The notes: generated from the letters alone by a model not told the origin. Counted from the stretch's first letter, positions 21,469 through 29,810 are shown. The stretch: 64,000 nt of DNA from Streptacidiphilus sp. PB12-B1b (GCF_014084125.1 NZ_CP048405.1:2728001-2792000), one strand, 5' to 3'. Made by a program: numbers and translations.

Positions 21469-22218
21469 GTGAGCGACGGCCAGTACCCGTCCCTGCCCGC
21501 CGCACCGGACGGGCCGCCGCGGGCGACGCTGCGGCTGCGCGCGGTGCCCGAGAGCGCCGCCCGCCGCCAGGACGGGCCGCCGCCGGAGGCCGGGCAGCCC
21601 GCAGGCCGCCACCCCGCGCCGCCGGTGCCGACCGGGCACTTCCGGCTGCCCGCCCCGGACGCGGCCGCGCCGGGGCCGACCGCGGTGCTGCTGATCGGCC
21701 CGGCCGGGGCGGGCAAGACCTCGGTGGCTCGCTACTGGGCCGACCACCGGGCCGAGCCCACCGCGCACATCAGCCTGGACGACGTCCGCGAGTGGGTCCG
21801 CTCCGGCTTCGCGGACCCGCAGGCGGGCTGGAACGACCAGTGCGAGGCGCAGTACCGGCTGGCCCGGCGCACCTGCGGCTTCGCCGCCCGCAACCACCTG
21901 GCCAACGGCATCTCCTGCGTGATCGACGACGCCGTCTTCCCCGACCGCCCGGCCGTCGGCCTCGGCGGCTGGAAGCGCCACGTCGGCCCCGGCCTGCTGC
22001 CGGTGGTGCTGCTGCCGGGGCTGGACGTGGTGCTCGCCCGCAACGCCGAGCGCAGCGGCAACCGCCGGCTCAGCGACGAGACGGTCGCGCTGATCCACGG
22101 CCGGATGGCGGGCTGGTACGGCTCGGGGCTGCCCATCATCGACAACTCCCGGCTGGACGTCCCGGCCACCGCCGCCGCCCTGGACGGGGTGCTGGCGCAC
22201 CACCGCGGCGGCTGGTAG
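21469..22218 (+). CDS. P-loop kinase-like ATPase (zeta/AAA_33-like)
   Basis: A 249-aa protein. Residues 1-70 are a Pro/Ala-rich disordered leader. Walker A GPAGAGKTSVARYWA follows near 80, then DDVREWVRSGFADPQAGWND and CVIDDAVFPDRP (Walker B-like), and ARNAERSGNRRLSDETV. This pattern fits small-molecule kinases of the AAA_33/zeta-like class; the substrate is unknown. The GTG at 21469 has GAGAGG 8 bases upstream. It lies between aroQ and the M24-like gene, where Streptomyces genomes also carry ATP-binding proteins of this kind. Confidence 0.7.
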   Translation: MSDGQYPSLPAAPDGPPRATLRLRAVPESAARRQDGPPPEAGQPAGRHPAPPVPTGHFRLPAPDAAAPGPTAVLLIGPAGAGKTSVARYWADHRAEPTAHISLDDVREWVRSGFADPQAGWNDQCEAQYRLARRTCGFAARNHLANGISCVIDDAVFPDRPAVGLGGWKRHVGPGLLPVVLLPGLDVVLARNAERSGNRRLSDETVALIHGRMAGWYGSGLPIIDNSRLDVPATAAALDGVLAHHRGGW

Positions 22219-22275
22219 CCGTCCCGTACGGCCGCCGTACGGCCCGCCCGAGCGGCGGCCCGGAGCGTCCGAACC

Positions 22276-22281
22276 TAGGCT
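22276..22281 (+). promoter_or_regulatory. Candidate -10 placing the M24-like gene as leaderless
   Basis: TAGGCT ends 7 bases before ATG 22289, with no Shine-Dalgarno-like sequence between. This geometry is typical of leaderless mRNAs in Streptomyces. Confidence 0.5.
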
Positions 22282-22288
22282 CGTGCCC

Positions 22289-23371
22289 ATGGCCGAAGTG
22301 CACACGGAACGGCGGGAGCGGCTGCGGGCGCGGTGCGCCGCGGCCGGGATCGACGCGGCGCTGGTCACCCGCCCGGTCAACGTCCGCTGGCTCACCGGCG
22401 CCGACGCGGTGCAGGCGCTGCTGCTGACCCGCGACGGCGTGGTCCTGGCCCCCGCCGAGGGCGTCCACCCCGAGCAGGGCGCGGCGGCCGACCAGCCCGA
22501 GGGCGTCGAGCTGCTGCGCGCCGCCCCCGGGGCGGACGCCGCCGCGCTGCTGGCCGCCCGCTGCCGCGGAGCGGTGCTGGGCTTCGAGGCGCACGACCTG
22601 ACCGTACTGCGGCACCACGCGGTGGCCGCCGCGACCGGTGCCCGGCTGACCGACCTGGAGGGCGCGGTGGAGCGGTTGCGTGCGGTCAAGGACGAGGACG
22701 AGATCGCCCAGCTGCGGATCGCGGCCGAGATCGGCGACCAGGCGCTGGGCGAGCTGCTGGAGTCCATCCTGGTCGGCCGCACCGAGCGGCACTTGGCGAT
22801 GGAGCTGGAGCGCCGGATGGTGGACCACGGCGCGGACGGCGCCGCCTACCCGGTGCGGGTGGGCAGCGGCGACCACTCCGGGCGCGCCGGGCACCGGGCC
22901 ACCGACCGCCGGGTCGAGGACGGCGACTTCGTCACGGTCGCCCTCGGCGCCTGCTACCGGGGCTACCGCACCTCGGCGACCAGGACCTTCGTGGTCGGCC
23001 TGGCTCCCGCCGACTGGCAGGTCGAGCTGCACCGGCAGGTCTTCGAGGCCCAGCGGGCGGCCCGGGAGAGCCTGGTGGCGGGCGCCGCGCCGGACAGCGC
23101 CGAGCTGGCCGCCCGGCGGGTGCTGGACGCCGCCGGGCTGCTCGGGGAGGTCACCGGGCAGGGCATCGGGCTGGAGATCGCGGAGGCTCCGCGTCTGGGA
23201 CTCCAGGAGTTGGGTAAGCTGGACAACCGTGTGCCGGTCACTGTTGCCGTGGGAGTCCATCTCCCGGGTCGCGGCGGGGTCCGGATCGAGGACACGCTCG
23301 TCGTTCGACCGTCCGAGGACGGTGGCCCCGAGCTGCTCACCATCACGACCAAGGAGCTCCTCGCCCTGTGA
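22289..23371 (+). CDS. M24 family (Xaa-Pro peptidase-like) protein lacking most metal ligands
   Basis: A 360-aa protein with the creatinase-type N-terminal domain (AAGIDAALVTRPVNVRWLTG) and a pita-bread C-terminal domain, in the aminopeptidase P/prolidase family. Active members use two metals held by Asp, Asp, His, Glu, Glu. Here both Asp positions are replaced (VTVALGACYRGYRTSATRTF, about 215-234). The His of the GHGxGL motif is Gln (TGQGIGLEIAEAP, about 289-301) and the EPG Glu is Ala (VAVGVHLPGRGGVRIED). Only the last Glu (RIED) remains. It is probably a pseudopeptidase, perhaps a regulator or binding protein. It lies 72 bp upstream of efp, as its homologue does in other actinobacteria. 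Confidence 0.8.
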   Translation: MAEVHTERRERLRARCAAAGIDAALVTRPVNVRWLTGADAVQALLLTRDGVVLAPAEGVHPEQGAAADQPEGVELLRAAPGADAAALLAARCRGAVLGFEAHDLTVLRHHAVAAATGARLTDLEGAVERLRAVKDEDEIAQLRIAAEIGDQALGELLESILVGRTERHLAMELERRMVDHGADGAAYPVRVGSGDHSGRAGHRATDRRVEDGDFVTVALGACYRGYRTSATRTFVVGLAPADWQVELHRQVFEAQRAARESLVAGAAPDSAELAARRVLDAAGLLGEVTGQGIGLEIAEAPRLGLQELGKLDNRVPVTVAVGVHLPGRGGVRIEDTLVVRPSEDGGPELLTITTKELLAL

Positions 23372-23443
23372 TCCCGGTCCGCCGGGGTCCGTGGACACCG
23401 CATCTTGGTTCCTTGACAGCGATATGCAGGAGTTAGTGCGACC

Positions 23444-24010
23444 GTGGCTTCCACCAACGACCTCAAGAACGGCATGGTGCTCAAGCTCGACAACGGCCAG
23501 CTGTGGACCGTCGTCGAGTTCCAGCACGTCAAGCCCGGCAAGGGACCGGCCTTCGTGCGCACCAAGCTGAAGCACGTGCTCTCCGGCAAGGTCGTCGACA
23601 AGACCTTCAACGCCGGCGTCAAGGTCGAGACTGCCAGCGTCGACAAGCGCGGCATGCAGTTCTCGTACAAGGACGGCGAGGACTTCGTGTTCATGGACAT
23701 GGACACCTACGACCAGATCCAGATCAGCCCCGCCGTCCTCGGCGACAACGCCCACTACCTCCTCGAGGGCTTCGAGGTCACGGTGGCGATGTACGAGGGC
23801 GCGCCGCTGTACGTGGAGCTGCCGGCCTCGGTCGAGCTGGTCATCGAGTACACCGAGCCCGGCGTCCAGGGCGACCGCTCCACCGGCGGTACCAAGCCCG
23901 CCCGCCTGGAGACCGGCTACGAGATCAACGTGCCGCTGTTCATCACCACCGGCGAGAAGATCAAGGTCGACACCCGCACCGGCGACTACCTCGGCCGGGT
24001 GAACTCCTAA
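23444..24010 (+). CDS. efp: Elongation factor P
   Basis: A 188-aa EF-P with three beta-barrel domains, which rescues ribosomes stalled at polyproline. The tip loop reads [10 protein letters not shown] with Lys33 at the tip. The PGKGP form, with prolines around the lysine, is known from actinobacteria and works without lysine modification. No epmA-type modification gene is seen nearby. The GTG start is preceded by AGGAG (11 bases away). nusB begins two bases after its stop codon, so the two are co-transcribed. The window is rich in proline-rich proteins (MltG tail, toxin linker), which fits a need for EF-P. Confidence 0.96.
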   Translation: MASTNDLKNGMVLKLDNGQLWTVVEFQHVKPGKGPAFVRTKLKHVLSGKVVDKTFNAGVKVETASVDKRGMQFSYKDGEDFVFMDMDTYDQIQISPAVLGDNAHYLLEGFEVTVAMYEGAPLYVELPASVELVIEYTEPGVQGDRSTGGTKPARLETGYEINVPLFITTGEKIKVDTRTGDYLGRVNS

Positions 24011-24012
24011 CC

Positions 24013-24453
24013 GTGTCCACCGCCCGCAACAAGGCCCGCACGCGTGCCTTCCAGATCCTCTTCGAGGCGGACCACCGGGGTGTGGCCCCGCAGTCGGTCC
24101 TGGCCGACTGGGTGCGCCGCTCCCGGACGCCGGACGAGGGCACGCCGCAGGTCAGCGAGTACACGATGGAGCTGGTGGAGGGCTACACCGCCCACGCCGC
24201 CCGGATCGACGACCTGCTGGCGACCTATGCCGTGGGCTGGACCCTGGACCGGATGCCCATCGTCGACCGCAACGTCCTGCGCCTGGGCGCCTACGAGCTG
24301 ATCTGGGAGGACGGCGTCCCGGACGCGGTCGTCCTGGACGAGGCCGTGGAGATCGCCAAGGAGTTCTCCACGGACGAGTCGCCGGCGTTCGTCAACGGGC
24401 TGCTGGCCCGGCTGAAGGACCTCAAGCCCTCGCTGCGCGCCACCCGCGACTGA
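24013..24453 (+). CDS. nusB: Transcription antitermination factor NusB
   Basis: A 146-aa all-helical protein. It has the NusB core STARNKARTRAFQILFEAD, YAVGWTLDRMPIVDRNVLRLGAYEL and AVEIAKEFSTDESPAFVNGLL. With NusE/S10 it binds boxA in rRNA leaders to promote antitermination. The unit ends at the strong hairpin 32 bases after the stop. Confidence 0.95.
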   Translation: MSTARNKARTRAFQILFEADHRGVAPQSVLADWVRRSRTPDEGTPQVSEYTMELVEGYTAHAARIDDLLATYAVGWTLDRMPIVDRNVLRLGAYELIWEDGVPDAVVLDEAVEIAKEFSTDESPAFVNGLLARLKDLKPSLRATRD

Positions 24454-24484
24454 CCTGGCGGTCCGCCGCCCGGGCCGGGCCACG

Positions 24485-24513
24485 CCCGGCACCCCCTCCG
24501 GGGAGGTGCCGGG
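24485..24513 (+). terminator. Terminator of the efp-nusB unit
   Basis: Arms CCCGGCACC (24485-24493) and GGTGCCGGG (24505-24513) around CCCTCCGGGGA, followed by CTTCGTG. This is a stable hairpin directly after nusB. Confidence 0.8.
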
Positions 24514-24534
24514 CTTCGTGCTGTCCGCTGCCGG

Positions 24535-24580
24535 ACGGCGGCTGACGGTGACGGCGGCTGACGGTGACGGCGGGTGACCG
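24535..24580. repeat. 16-bp tandem repeat, about 2.7 copies
   Basis: ACGGCGGCTGACGGTG is repeated at 24535-24550 and 24551-24566, with a diverged third copy from 24567. It lies in the noncoding gap after the nusB terminator, at the point where the gene order departs from the usual Streptomyces order. Confidence 0.7.
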
Positions 24581-24726
24581 GTACGGGCGCGGGATCACTG
24601 CTGGTGATGTTTGGTGACATTCCTGTTACAGAGAGTCCGCATGGGGCAGGCGCTGGCGGGGAGGACGGCTGTGTCGGCCTTAGGGCCGCGGCAGTACCGC
24701 AGCTCAGCAGCTCCGAGGAGAAGCCC

Positions 24727-25641
24727 ATGGCCAGGAACGCCCGCATCCGCTCGACGGTCCGCCCCGCCCGCTCCGTGCCCTGCCGGGTGCACGGGCTGCG
24801 CGAGCCGGCGCGCGCAGACCTGAGCGCGCCCGCGCCCACGCTGCTCGGCATCGTCACCAGCGCGGCGGACTTCGAGGCGCTGCGCAGCGCGGGCGGCACC
24901 GAGTACCCCGCGTACCGGGACTACCTGCGCGACATGGAGGCCCTGCTGGCCTCGCTGGTCGAGGCCGGGGGCGCGGTCAGCGGCCGGGCCTTCCACTGCG
25001 GCGACCTGGTCGACTACTGCACCCGCCGGGGGCTGCCGGTCGCCGACCCGCAGAGCCACAACGCCTACATCGGCGACCCGGCCGCCGAGGCCGAGTGGGT
25101 CCGGCACCAGGGCGAGCCGCTGCCGCAGTTCCTGCGGCGGCTGGCCAGGGCCCGCGAGCGCGCCCTGGTGCACCGGCAGCTCGACCGGCTGCTCAGCGAG
25201 ACGGCCGAGGCCGCCGAGACCGGGGTCTTCCCGCTGGAGCTGCTGGTCCAGGCCCACCAGCACGGCACCGAGACGCTGCGGCGGATGCTGGCCGCCGCCG
25301 GGACCGGCCGGTACCGGATCGTCGCCGCGCTGCGCCCGCCGGAGGGCCCGGTGGAGGTCTGGGCCGAGCTGGAGCTCGACCGCGGAGCAGTGCTCTGGAT
25401 CGAGGACGCCGATCTCGACGTGCTGGGCGCGCTGCTGTGCACCGGCTTCGCCCTGGGCCTGCCGGGCAGCGTGCTGCTGCTGGGGGAGTGCCCCGAGCGC
25501 GGCCCGGTCGCCCGCGGCTGGGACTTCGACGGGCGCGGCTTCGCCCGCCGCAGCGCTGCCGACGTCCTGCAGGAGCTGTCGCCGGGCGCCGCCGCCTGGG
25601 TGGCCGAAGACCCGGACGGGGCGGGCCCGGCGCAGCCGTGA
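24727..25641 (+). CDS. Unrecognised 304-aa protein downstream of nusB
   Basis: ATG 24727 is preceded by GAGGAG at 7 bases and begins MARNARIRSTVRPARS, a basic start. An alpha/beta protein follows with two Cys-containing segments (GRAFHCGDLVDYCTRRGL and LLLGECPERG) and a helical middle rich in Arg/Glu (ARARERALVHRQLDRLLSE). The C-terminal half has strand-rich EVWAELELDRGAVLWIEDADLD. There is no signal peptide or membrane helix, and I recognise no family. It stands alone between two noncoding gaps. Its upstream region includes an A/T-rich stretch at 24605-24632 that could hold its promoter. It occupies the position where bldD is found in Streptomyces but has no HTH and is not BldD. Confidence 0.6.
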   Translation: MARNARIRSTVRPARSVPCRVHGLREPARADLSAPAPTLLGIVTSAADFEALRSAGGTEYPAYRDYLRDMEALLASLVEAGGAVSGRAFHCGDLVDYCTRRGLPVADPQSHNAYIGDPAAEAEWVRHQGEPLPQFLRRLARARERALVHRQLDRLLSETAEAAETGVFPLELLVQAHQHGTETLRRMLAAAGTGRYRIVAALRPPEGPVEVWAELELDRGAVLWIEDADLDVLGALLCTGFALGLPGSVLLLGECPERGPVARGWDFDGRGFARRSAADVLQELSPGAAAWVAEDPDGAGPAQP

Positions 25642-25821
25642 CCCCGGCCGGGCGGCCGGAGCGGCGGCGGGGCGACCCGCGCCAGGCCACCCGGCTGAGG
25701 GGACGTCATCCCCCTGCGCCGACCGGAGTGCAGGCGTCCGCGGCCCGTGTGACCATCGGAGGACGGCCGCCAACGACCGCCGCCGACGACCGCCGCCGAC
25801 CGCGTCCGCAGGGAGCAGCAC

Positions 25822-26400
25822 GTGACCGACCCGCAGTCCGACCCCGATCACGACAGCGATGCCGACCTGGACTTCGACATCGACTTCGACGGCATCGTGC
25901 AGACCCGGGACGTCCACCACCGGACCCTGTGCTTCCGCCGTCACCTGGACGTCCCGGTCGCGTCGGTGTGGCCCTACCTGGTCCGGCCGGAGCTGCTGTC
26001 CGGCTGGCTGGCCGCCGCCGACACGCTGGAGCCGGCCGAGGGCGGGGCGGTCGTGCTGCGCTGGCTGAACACCGACGACCTGGGCCGCTCCTCGGTGGCG
26101 ACCGGGAGGGTCAGCGGCTACGACCCGCCGACGCTGATCGAGTACGACACCGATACCCACGGCCGGATCCACATCGAGCTGCAGGACGAGGGCGGCGGCT
26201 CCGCGCTGGCGCTGGAGGTGACCCTGCCCGCGCCGGTCGAGCGGCTGCCCACCCAGCTGGCGGGCTGGCACCTGCACCTGGACTACCTGGCGGAGGCACT
26301 GGAGGGCGATCCGGTGGACTGGTCCGACTGGGACCGCGACCTGGTCGAGCGCTGGCAGCCGCTGTACGAGTGGTACACCGCCCGCTACGGCGGCAGCTGA
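25822..26400 (+). CDS. SRPBCC/AHSA1-like protein
   Basis: A 192-aa protein. An acidic N-terminus (DPDHDSDADLDFDIDFDG) precedes a START/Bet v1-like fold: FRRHLDVPVASVWPYLVRPELLSGWLAA, then RVSGYDPPTLIEYD and a long C-terminal helix with HLHLDYLAEALEG. Such proteins bind hydrophobic ligands or act as activators; no ligand can be named. The start is GTG 25822 with AGGGAG 8 bases upstream. It is convergent with the winged-helix gene. Confidence 0.7.
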   Translation: MTDPQSDPDHDSDADLDFDIDFDGIVQTRDVHHRTLCFRRHLDVPVASVWPYLVRPELLSGWLAAADTLEPAEGGAVVLRWLNTDDLGRSSVATGRVSGYDPPTLIEYDTDTHGRIHIELQDEGGGSALALEVTLPAPVERLPTQLAGWHLHLDYLAEALEGDPVDWSDWDRDLVERWQPLYEWYTARYGGS

Positions 26401-26446
26401 CCGGGCCGGGCGGCGGATATCCGGCGGCGGATACCGGCTCGGGGCG

Positions 26447-27601
26447 TCACCCGGCCGCGAGGGCGCGCTCCAGCGGGGTGCGGAAGCGGGGGGTGACCCG
26501 GGCGGCGCCGACGAACGCGGCCAGCCGCCCGGCCTCGGCCGCGACCGCCGCCCCGGCCTCCCGGCCGACGTCCTCCAGCAGCCGCCAGACCAGCTCGCCG
26601 TCGGGGCGCTGGGCCCAGCCGCCGACGACGCGGCCGCCCCACCACACGGTCGGGCCGACGTTGCCGGTGCGGTCGAACAGCTGCGCGGCGTGCTGCGGCG
26701 GCAGGTACCAGCCGCGCTGCTGCCAGCCCATGGCGGTCGGGTCCAGCGCGGGCAGCAGCGCGGCGTACGGCTCGGGCTCGGGCGGCTGCTCGTCCCCGGG
26801 CAGGACGTACCCGTCGCCCTCGTCCAGCCGGACGCTCCGGGCGTCCACGGCGGCCAGCGCCCGGCGGGTGTCGCCGCGGTTCCAGCCGGTCCACCAGCCC
26901 AGATCCGCCTCGGTGCCCGGGCCGTAGCCGGCCAGCCAGCGGCGGGCCAGCTCGGCCCGGGCCTCGGCGGCGGGCAGCTCGGGCAGCGGCTCGGCCGGGG
27001 CCCAGCGGAACCGGCTGGAGGTCCACGAGCCGTCCGGCCGGTCGCGCCGGATCCTGTTCTCGGCGGCCAGCACCCGCAGCACCCGGGAGGCCACCGTCTG
27101 GGTGGTCTCATAGGGCTTGCCGACGGCCACGGCCACCCGCTCCCGCAGGGCGGGCACGGCCGCGCCCAGCTCGGCGCCGGTCAGCGGCGGGCCCTCGGCC
27201 AGGCAGGCGTGCACGGCCTGCTCGGCCCGCGCCAGCCAGGCCGCGTCCCAGCCGCCGCCGTCCGCCAGGTGGGCCAGCAGGTTCCGGCGCTCGCGGGCGG
27301 CGACGGCCCGGGCGGCGGCGGAGTCCACCACCGGGGCCAGGTCGCGGCCGACCACGAACATGGTCCGGCGCATGGCCAGCAGCCGGACCAGGGTGAGGTC
27401 CTGGTACAGAGCCCGTTCCACGGCGTCCGGCGCCGGTGCGGCCAGCCGGGCGGCGGCGGCCAGGTAGACCGTGGCCGGGTCGGTGGCGTGCAGCCCCACC
27501 AGCGCGTCGGCGACCTGCTCCGGGGTGTCCGCCCGGGCTGCGGGGGCCAGCAGGTGGCGGGTGGCGAGCCGGGCCCGGCGCTGGGCGGCGGTGATCTGCA
27601 T
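26447..27601 (-). CDS. Winged-helix DNA-binding domain protein (HTH_42/YcaQ-like)
   Basis: A 384-aa protein with the start at the ATG giving MQITAAQRRARLATRHLL, the typical beginning of this family; a longer reading adds 17 unlikely residues. It has DALVGLHATDPATVYLAAAARL, AMRRTMFVVGRDLAP, TQTVASRVLRVLAAENRIRRD and, near the C-terminus, PTVWWGGRVVGGWAQRPDGELVW. The family includes interstrand-crosslink glycosylases such as E. coli YcaQ and S. sahachiroi AlkZ. The catalytic QxQ/QxD motif of those enzymes is not obvious here, so a DNA-repair role is uncertain. Confidence 0.75.
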   Translation of the reverse strand: MQITAAQRRARLATRHLLAPAARADTPEQVADALVGLHATDPATVYLAAAARLAAPAPDAVERALYQDLTLVRLLAMRRTMFVVGRDLAPVVDSAAARAVAARERRNLLAHLADGGGWDAAWLARAEQAVHACLAEGPPLTGAELGAAVPALRERVAVAVGKPYETTQTVASRVLRVLAAENRIRRDRPDGSWTSSRFRWAPAEPLPELPAAEARAELARRWLAGYGPGTEADLGWWTGWNRGDTRRALAAVDARSVRLDEGDGYVLPGDEQPPEPEPYAALLPALDPTAMGWQQRGWYLPPQHAAQLFDRTGNVGPTVWWGGRVVGGWAQRPDGELVWRLLEDVGREAGAAVAAEAGRLAAFVGAARVTPRFRTPLERALAAG

Positions 27602-27714
27602 GCGGCGGCGGCCCTTCCGGCCCGGGCGGACGTGACACCGGCAGTCTGCCACCCCGGCGCCCGGTCGGCCCGCAGGCCGGATCGGGGGTCGGGAGGCCGG
27701 GGCTGCCGCAGTTA

Positions 27715-27743
27715 TTGATGGTTCGTCAGATTCTGGTTAGCCT
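27715..27743 (+). promoter_or_regulatory. Vegetative-type promoter for the second SRPBCC gene
   Basis: TTGATG (27715-27720), 17 bases, TAGCCT (27738-27743). The predicted start near 27750 gives a leader of about 33 nt with GAGAGGAG before ATG 27783. Confidence 0.6.
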
Positions 27744-27782
27744 CCCCTGGTCCGGCCGGTTCCGGGCCCGAGAGGAGCAGCC

Positions 27783-28211
27783 ATGCCCGAGGTGTCCGTC
27801 CACGCGGTCCTGCCCGCCCCCGCCGACAAGGTCTGGGCGGTCCTCGGCGACCTCGCCCGCTTCGGCGAGTGGAACGCCGTCCACGCCGCCTTCCCCGGCG
27901 GCGCCCCGGCCGCGCCGGCGGTCGGCACGGTCTACGCGGAGCGGATGACCCTGATGGGCATGCCCGCCGAGGTGTCCTGGACGGTCGCGGCGCTGGAGCC
28001 GGGCCGCGAGCTGGCGCTGGCCGGCAAGGGCCCGATGGGCATCGCCCTGGGCCAGCGCTACCTGCTGGAGCCCGAGGGCGAGGGCACCCGGGTGACCGTG
28101 CAGAGCACCTTCACCGGCGCCGCGGTCAACCTGATGGCGGCCCGGATCAAGGACGCCACGACGGTGGCGCTGGACGACTCGCTGCGCCGGCTGTCCGCGC
28201 TGGTGGCCTGA
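27783..28211 (+). CDS. SRPBCC family protein (polyketide cyclase/dehydrase-like fold)
   Basis: A 142-aa single-domain protein that begins [31 protein letters not shown]. It has [25 protein letters not shown] and ends in a C-terminal helix. This is the Bet v1-like ligand-binding fold. No polyketide genes are nearby, so a cyclase role is not supported. A good promoter precedes it. The SDR gene follows after 77 bp with its own candidate promoter. Confidence 0.8.
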   Translation: MPEVSVHAVLPAPADKVWAVLGDLARFGEWNAVHAAFPGGAPAAPAVGTVYAERMTLMGMPAEVSWTVAALEPGRELALAGKGPMGIALGQRYLLEPEGEGTRVTVQSTFTGAAVNLMAARIKDATTVALDDSLRRLSALVA

Positions 28212-28275
28212 GCCCCGGGCCTGACGGGCCGTCGGCCGTCGCGCGCGGGCGGTGCCGCGCCGGGGCCCGGTCGTC

Positions 28276-28281
28276 TAGGGT
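28276..28281 (+). promoter_or_regulatory. Candidate -10 placing the SDR gene as leaderless
   Basis: TAGGGT ends 7 bases before ATG 28289. Only TGCGGGG-type sequence lies between, with no room for a normal leader. Confidence 0.5.
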
Positions 28282-28288
28282 GCGGGGT

Positions 28289-29062
28289 ATGCCCACAGCA
28301 CTCATCACCGGCGCCAGCGCCGGCATCGGCGCGGCCTTCGCCCGTCGCCTGGCCGCCGACGGCCTCGGCCTGGTCCTGGTCGCCCGCGATCCCGAGCGGC
28401 TGGCGCGGACCGCCGCCGAGCTGTCCGGGCGCCATGGCACGGCCGTCGAGGTGCTCGCCGCCGACCTGGCCGGGGACGAGGGCATCGCCGCCGTCGAGGC
28501 GCGGCTGGCGGATCCGGAGCGCCCGGTCGACCTGCTGGTCAACAATGCCGGATTCGGCCTGCGGGACAGCTTCCTGGAGTCCGACCTCGACGACGAGCTG
28601 GCCATGGTGAAGCTGCACGTCGAGGCGGTGCTGCGGCTCACCCGCGCCGTCCTGCCGGGGATGCGCGGGCGCGGGCGCGGCTATGTGGTGAACGTCGCCT
28701 CGGTGGCGGCCTTCGTGCCGCGTGGGACGTACGGCGCGAGCAAGTCGTGGGTGGTCGGCTTCAGCCAGAGCACGGCCCGCGACCTGGCCGGCAGCGGCGT
28801 GCGGGTGATGGCGCTGTGCCCGGGCTTCACCCGCACCGAGTTCCACGACCGGGGCGGGATCGACATGACCCGGCTGCGCGGCTGGATGTGGCTCTCGGCG
28901 GAGCAGGTGGTGGACGAGGCGCTGCGCGACCTGGCCCGGGGCCGGTCGGTGAGCGTCCCCGGGGCGCAGTACAAGGCCCTGATCGCCGCGGTCCGCAGGG
29001 TTCCGCTGGAGGCGCTGGTGGGCCTGTCGGCCCGGGGCGGCCGCCGGCTGGACCACCGCTGA
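28289..29062 (+). CDS. Short-chain dehydrogenase/reductase
   Basis: A 257-aa classical SDR. The NAD(P) motif is TGASAGIG (7-14), followed by NNAG (85-88). The catalytic triad is Ser138 in NVASVAAF and Tyr148/Lys152 in YGASK. Arg33 after strand 2 (LVLVARD) favours NADPH. The tail ([27 protein letters not shown]) is typical of the DltE/YqjQ-like subgroup. The substrate is unknown. It probably starts translation at the mRNA 5' end. Confidence 0.88.
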   Translation: MPTALITGASAGIGAAFARRLAADGLGLVLVARDPERLARTAAELSGRHGTAVEVLAADLAGDEGIAAVEARLADPERPVDLLVNNAGFGLRDSFLESDLDDELAMVKLHVEAVLRLTRAVLPGMRGRGRGYVVNVASVAAFVPRGTYGASKSWVVGFSQSTARDLAGSGVRVMALCPGFTRTEFHDRGGIDMTRLRGWMWLSAEQVVDEALRDLARGRSVSVPGAQYKALIAAVRRVPLEALVGLSARGGRRLDHR

Positions 29063-29117
29063 GGGGCGCGGTGGCGGACTCGGGCCGGAGCCGAACCGGT
29101 ACTTGCGAACCCGTCCC

Positions 29118-29141
29118 GCGTACAGCGGACGAGCTGTACGC
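29118..29141. promoter_or_regulatory. Toxin-antitoxin operator palindrome over the -10
   Basis: Perfect 9-bp arms GCGTACAGC (29118-29126) and GCTGTACGC (29133-29141) with a 6-base spacer. The right arm contains TACGCT (29137-29142), a -10 that ends 6 bases before the antitoxin ATG 29149, so the mRNA is probably leaderless and the palindrome covers the promoter. This is the usual arrangement for autorepression by an antitoxin. Confidence 0.75.
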
Positions 29142-29148
29142 TGAAGAC

Positions 29149-29367
29149 ATGTCGAAGCACATCACCATCCGGGTGGACGAGGAGTTCCACGCCCGGCTGG
29201 CCGCCCGCGCCGCCGCCGAGGGCACGACGATCACCGCGCTGGTGACCGCGGTCGCCAAGCGCGAGCTCGACGCCGACCGGCAGCGTTTCCTGGACGCCGC
29301 CGCCGAGTTCAACACCGCCGAGAACTGGGCCTACTTCCAGGAGCGGTTCGGGCGGAAGAGCGCGTGA
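29149..29367 (+). CDS. Antitoxin, ribbon-helix-helix-like, of a Fic-like TA pair
   Basis: A 72-aa protein that begins MSKHITIRVDEEFHARLAARAAAEGTTITALV. A short strand followed by two helices gives an RHH/Arc-type DNA-binding N-terminus (residues 1-45). The C-terminal part, AAAEFNTAENWAYFQERFG, would be the toxin-binding tail. There is no Shine-Dalgarno sequence; the -10 lies just upstream. The stop overlaps the toxin start (GTGA). It likely represses its own operon through the adjacent 9-bp palindrome. Confidence 0.78.
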   Translation: MSKHITIRVDEEFHARLAARAAAEGTTITALVTAVAKRELDADRQRFLDAAAEFNTAENWAYFQERFGRKSA

Positions 29368-29744
29368 AAGCGGACGAAGCCTGGGCCTGGAACGTCCTCG
29401 CGCACCATCTGCCGTCCGACCCCACGGTGTGGGATCCGTCCGGCATCAGCGCCGCGATCGCCCGGCACGCCAGCGACGTGGTGCTGGTGGCCGACGAGGA
29501 GCCGCGCGACATCTGCTGGCGCGCGGCGGCCCTGCTGCACACCCTGGCCGTGTGCCCGCCGCTGGACAGCCCGATGAACGAGTTCTACGCGGCCACCCTC
29601 ACCCGCTCCTACCTGGTCATGGCCGGGATCGAGCAGCTGCCCAACAGCTTCGCCCTGGCCGACCTGGTGGAGCACGCCAAGGAGCGCCGGGCCGACCTCT
29701 TCGCCACCGCCGAGGCGCTGCGCAAGCTCACCGACCTGGCCTGA
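29364..29744 (+). CDS. Fic-family-like toxin component without the Fic motif
   Basis: A 126-aa protein coupled to the antitoxin by GTGA. Its pattern (DPSGISAAIARH, then RAAALLHTLAVCPPLDSPMNEFYAATLTRSYLVMAGI) resembles the small proteins annotated in Streptomyces as the toxin component of Fic-family TA systems. The canonical catalytic motif HPFx(D/E)GNGR is absent: the equivalent place has SPMNEFYAATLTRS. It may therefore act by another chemistry or be inactive. A terminator-like hairpin follows at 29811. Confidence 0.65.
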   Translation: MKADEAWAWNVLAHHLPSDPTVWDPSGISAAIARHASDVVLVADEEPRDICWRAAALLHTLAVCPPLDSPMNEFYAATLTRSYLVMAGIEQLPNSFALADLVEHAKERRADLFATAEALRKLTDLA

Positions 29745-29810
29745 CCGGCGCGCTGCGGGCGAAGGCGCGTTCGGGTCGGCCCGGTACACCACTCGTTCGG
29801 GCAGCGGACG

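Noticed and set aside
23413..23418. TTGACA upstream of efp as a -35 box
   Set aside because: A -10 at normal spacing would fall at 23436-23441, over the GTG (23444) and past the AGGAG site, and no TANNNT is present. It is probably coincidental.
24574..24726. N-terminal extension of the unrecognised gene after nusB
   Set aside because: The extension lacks a ribosome site and reads through the tandem repeat and putative promoter. ATG 24727 has GAGGAG at the right distance.
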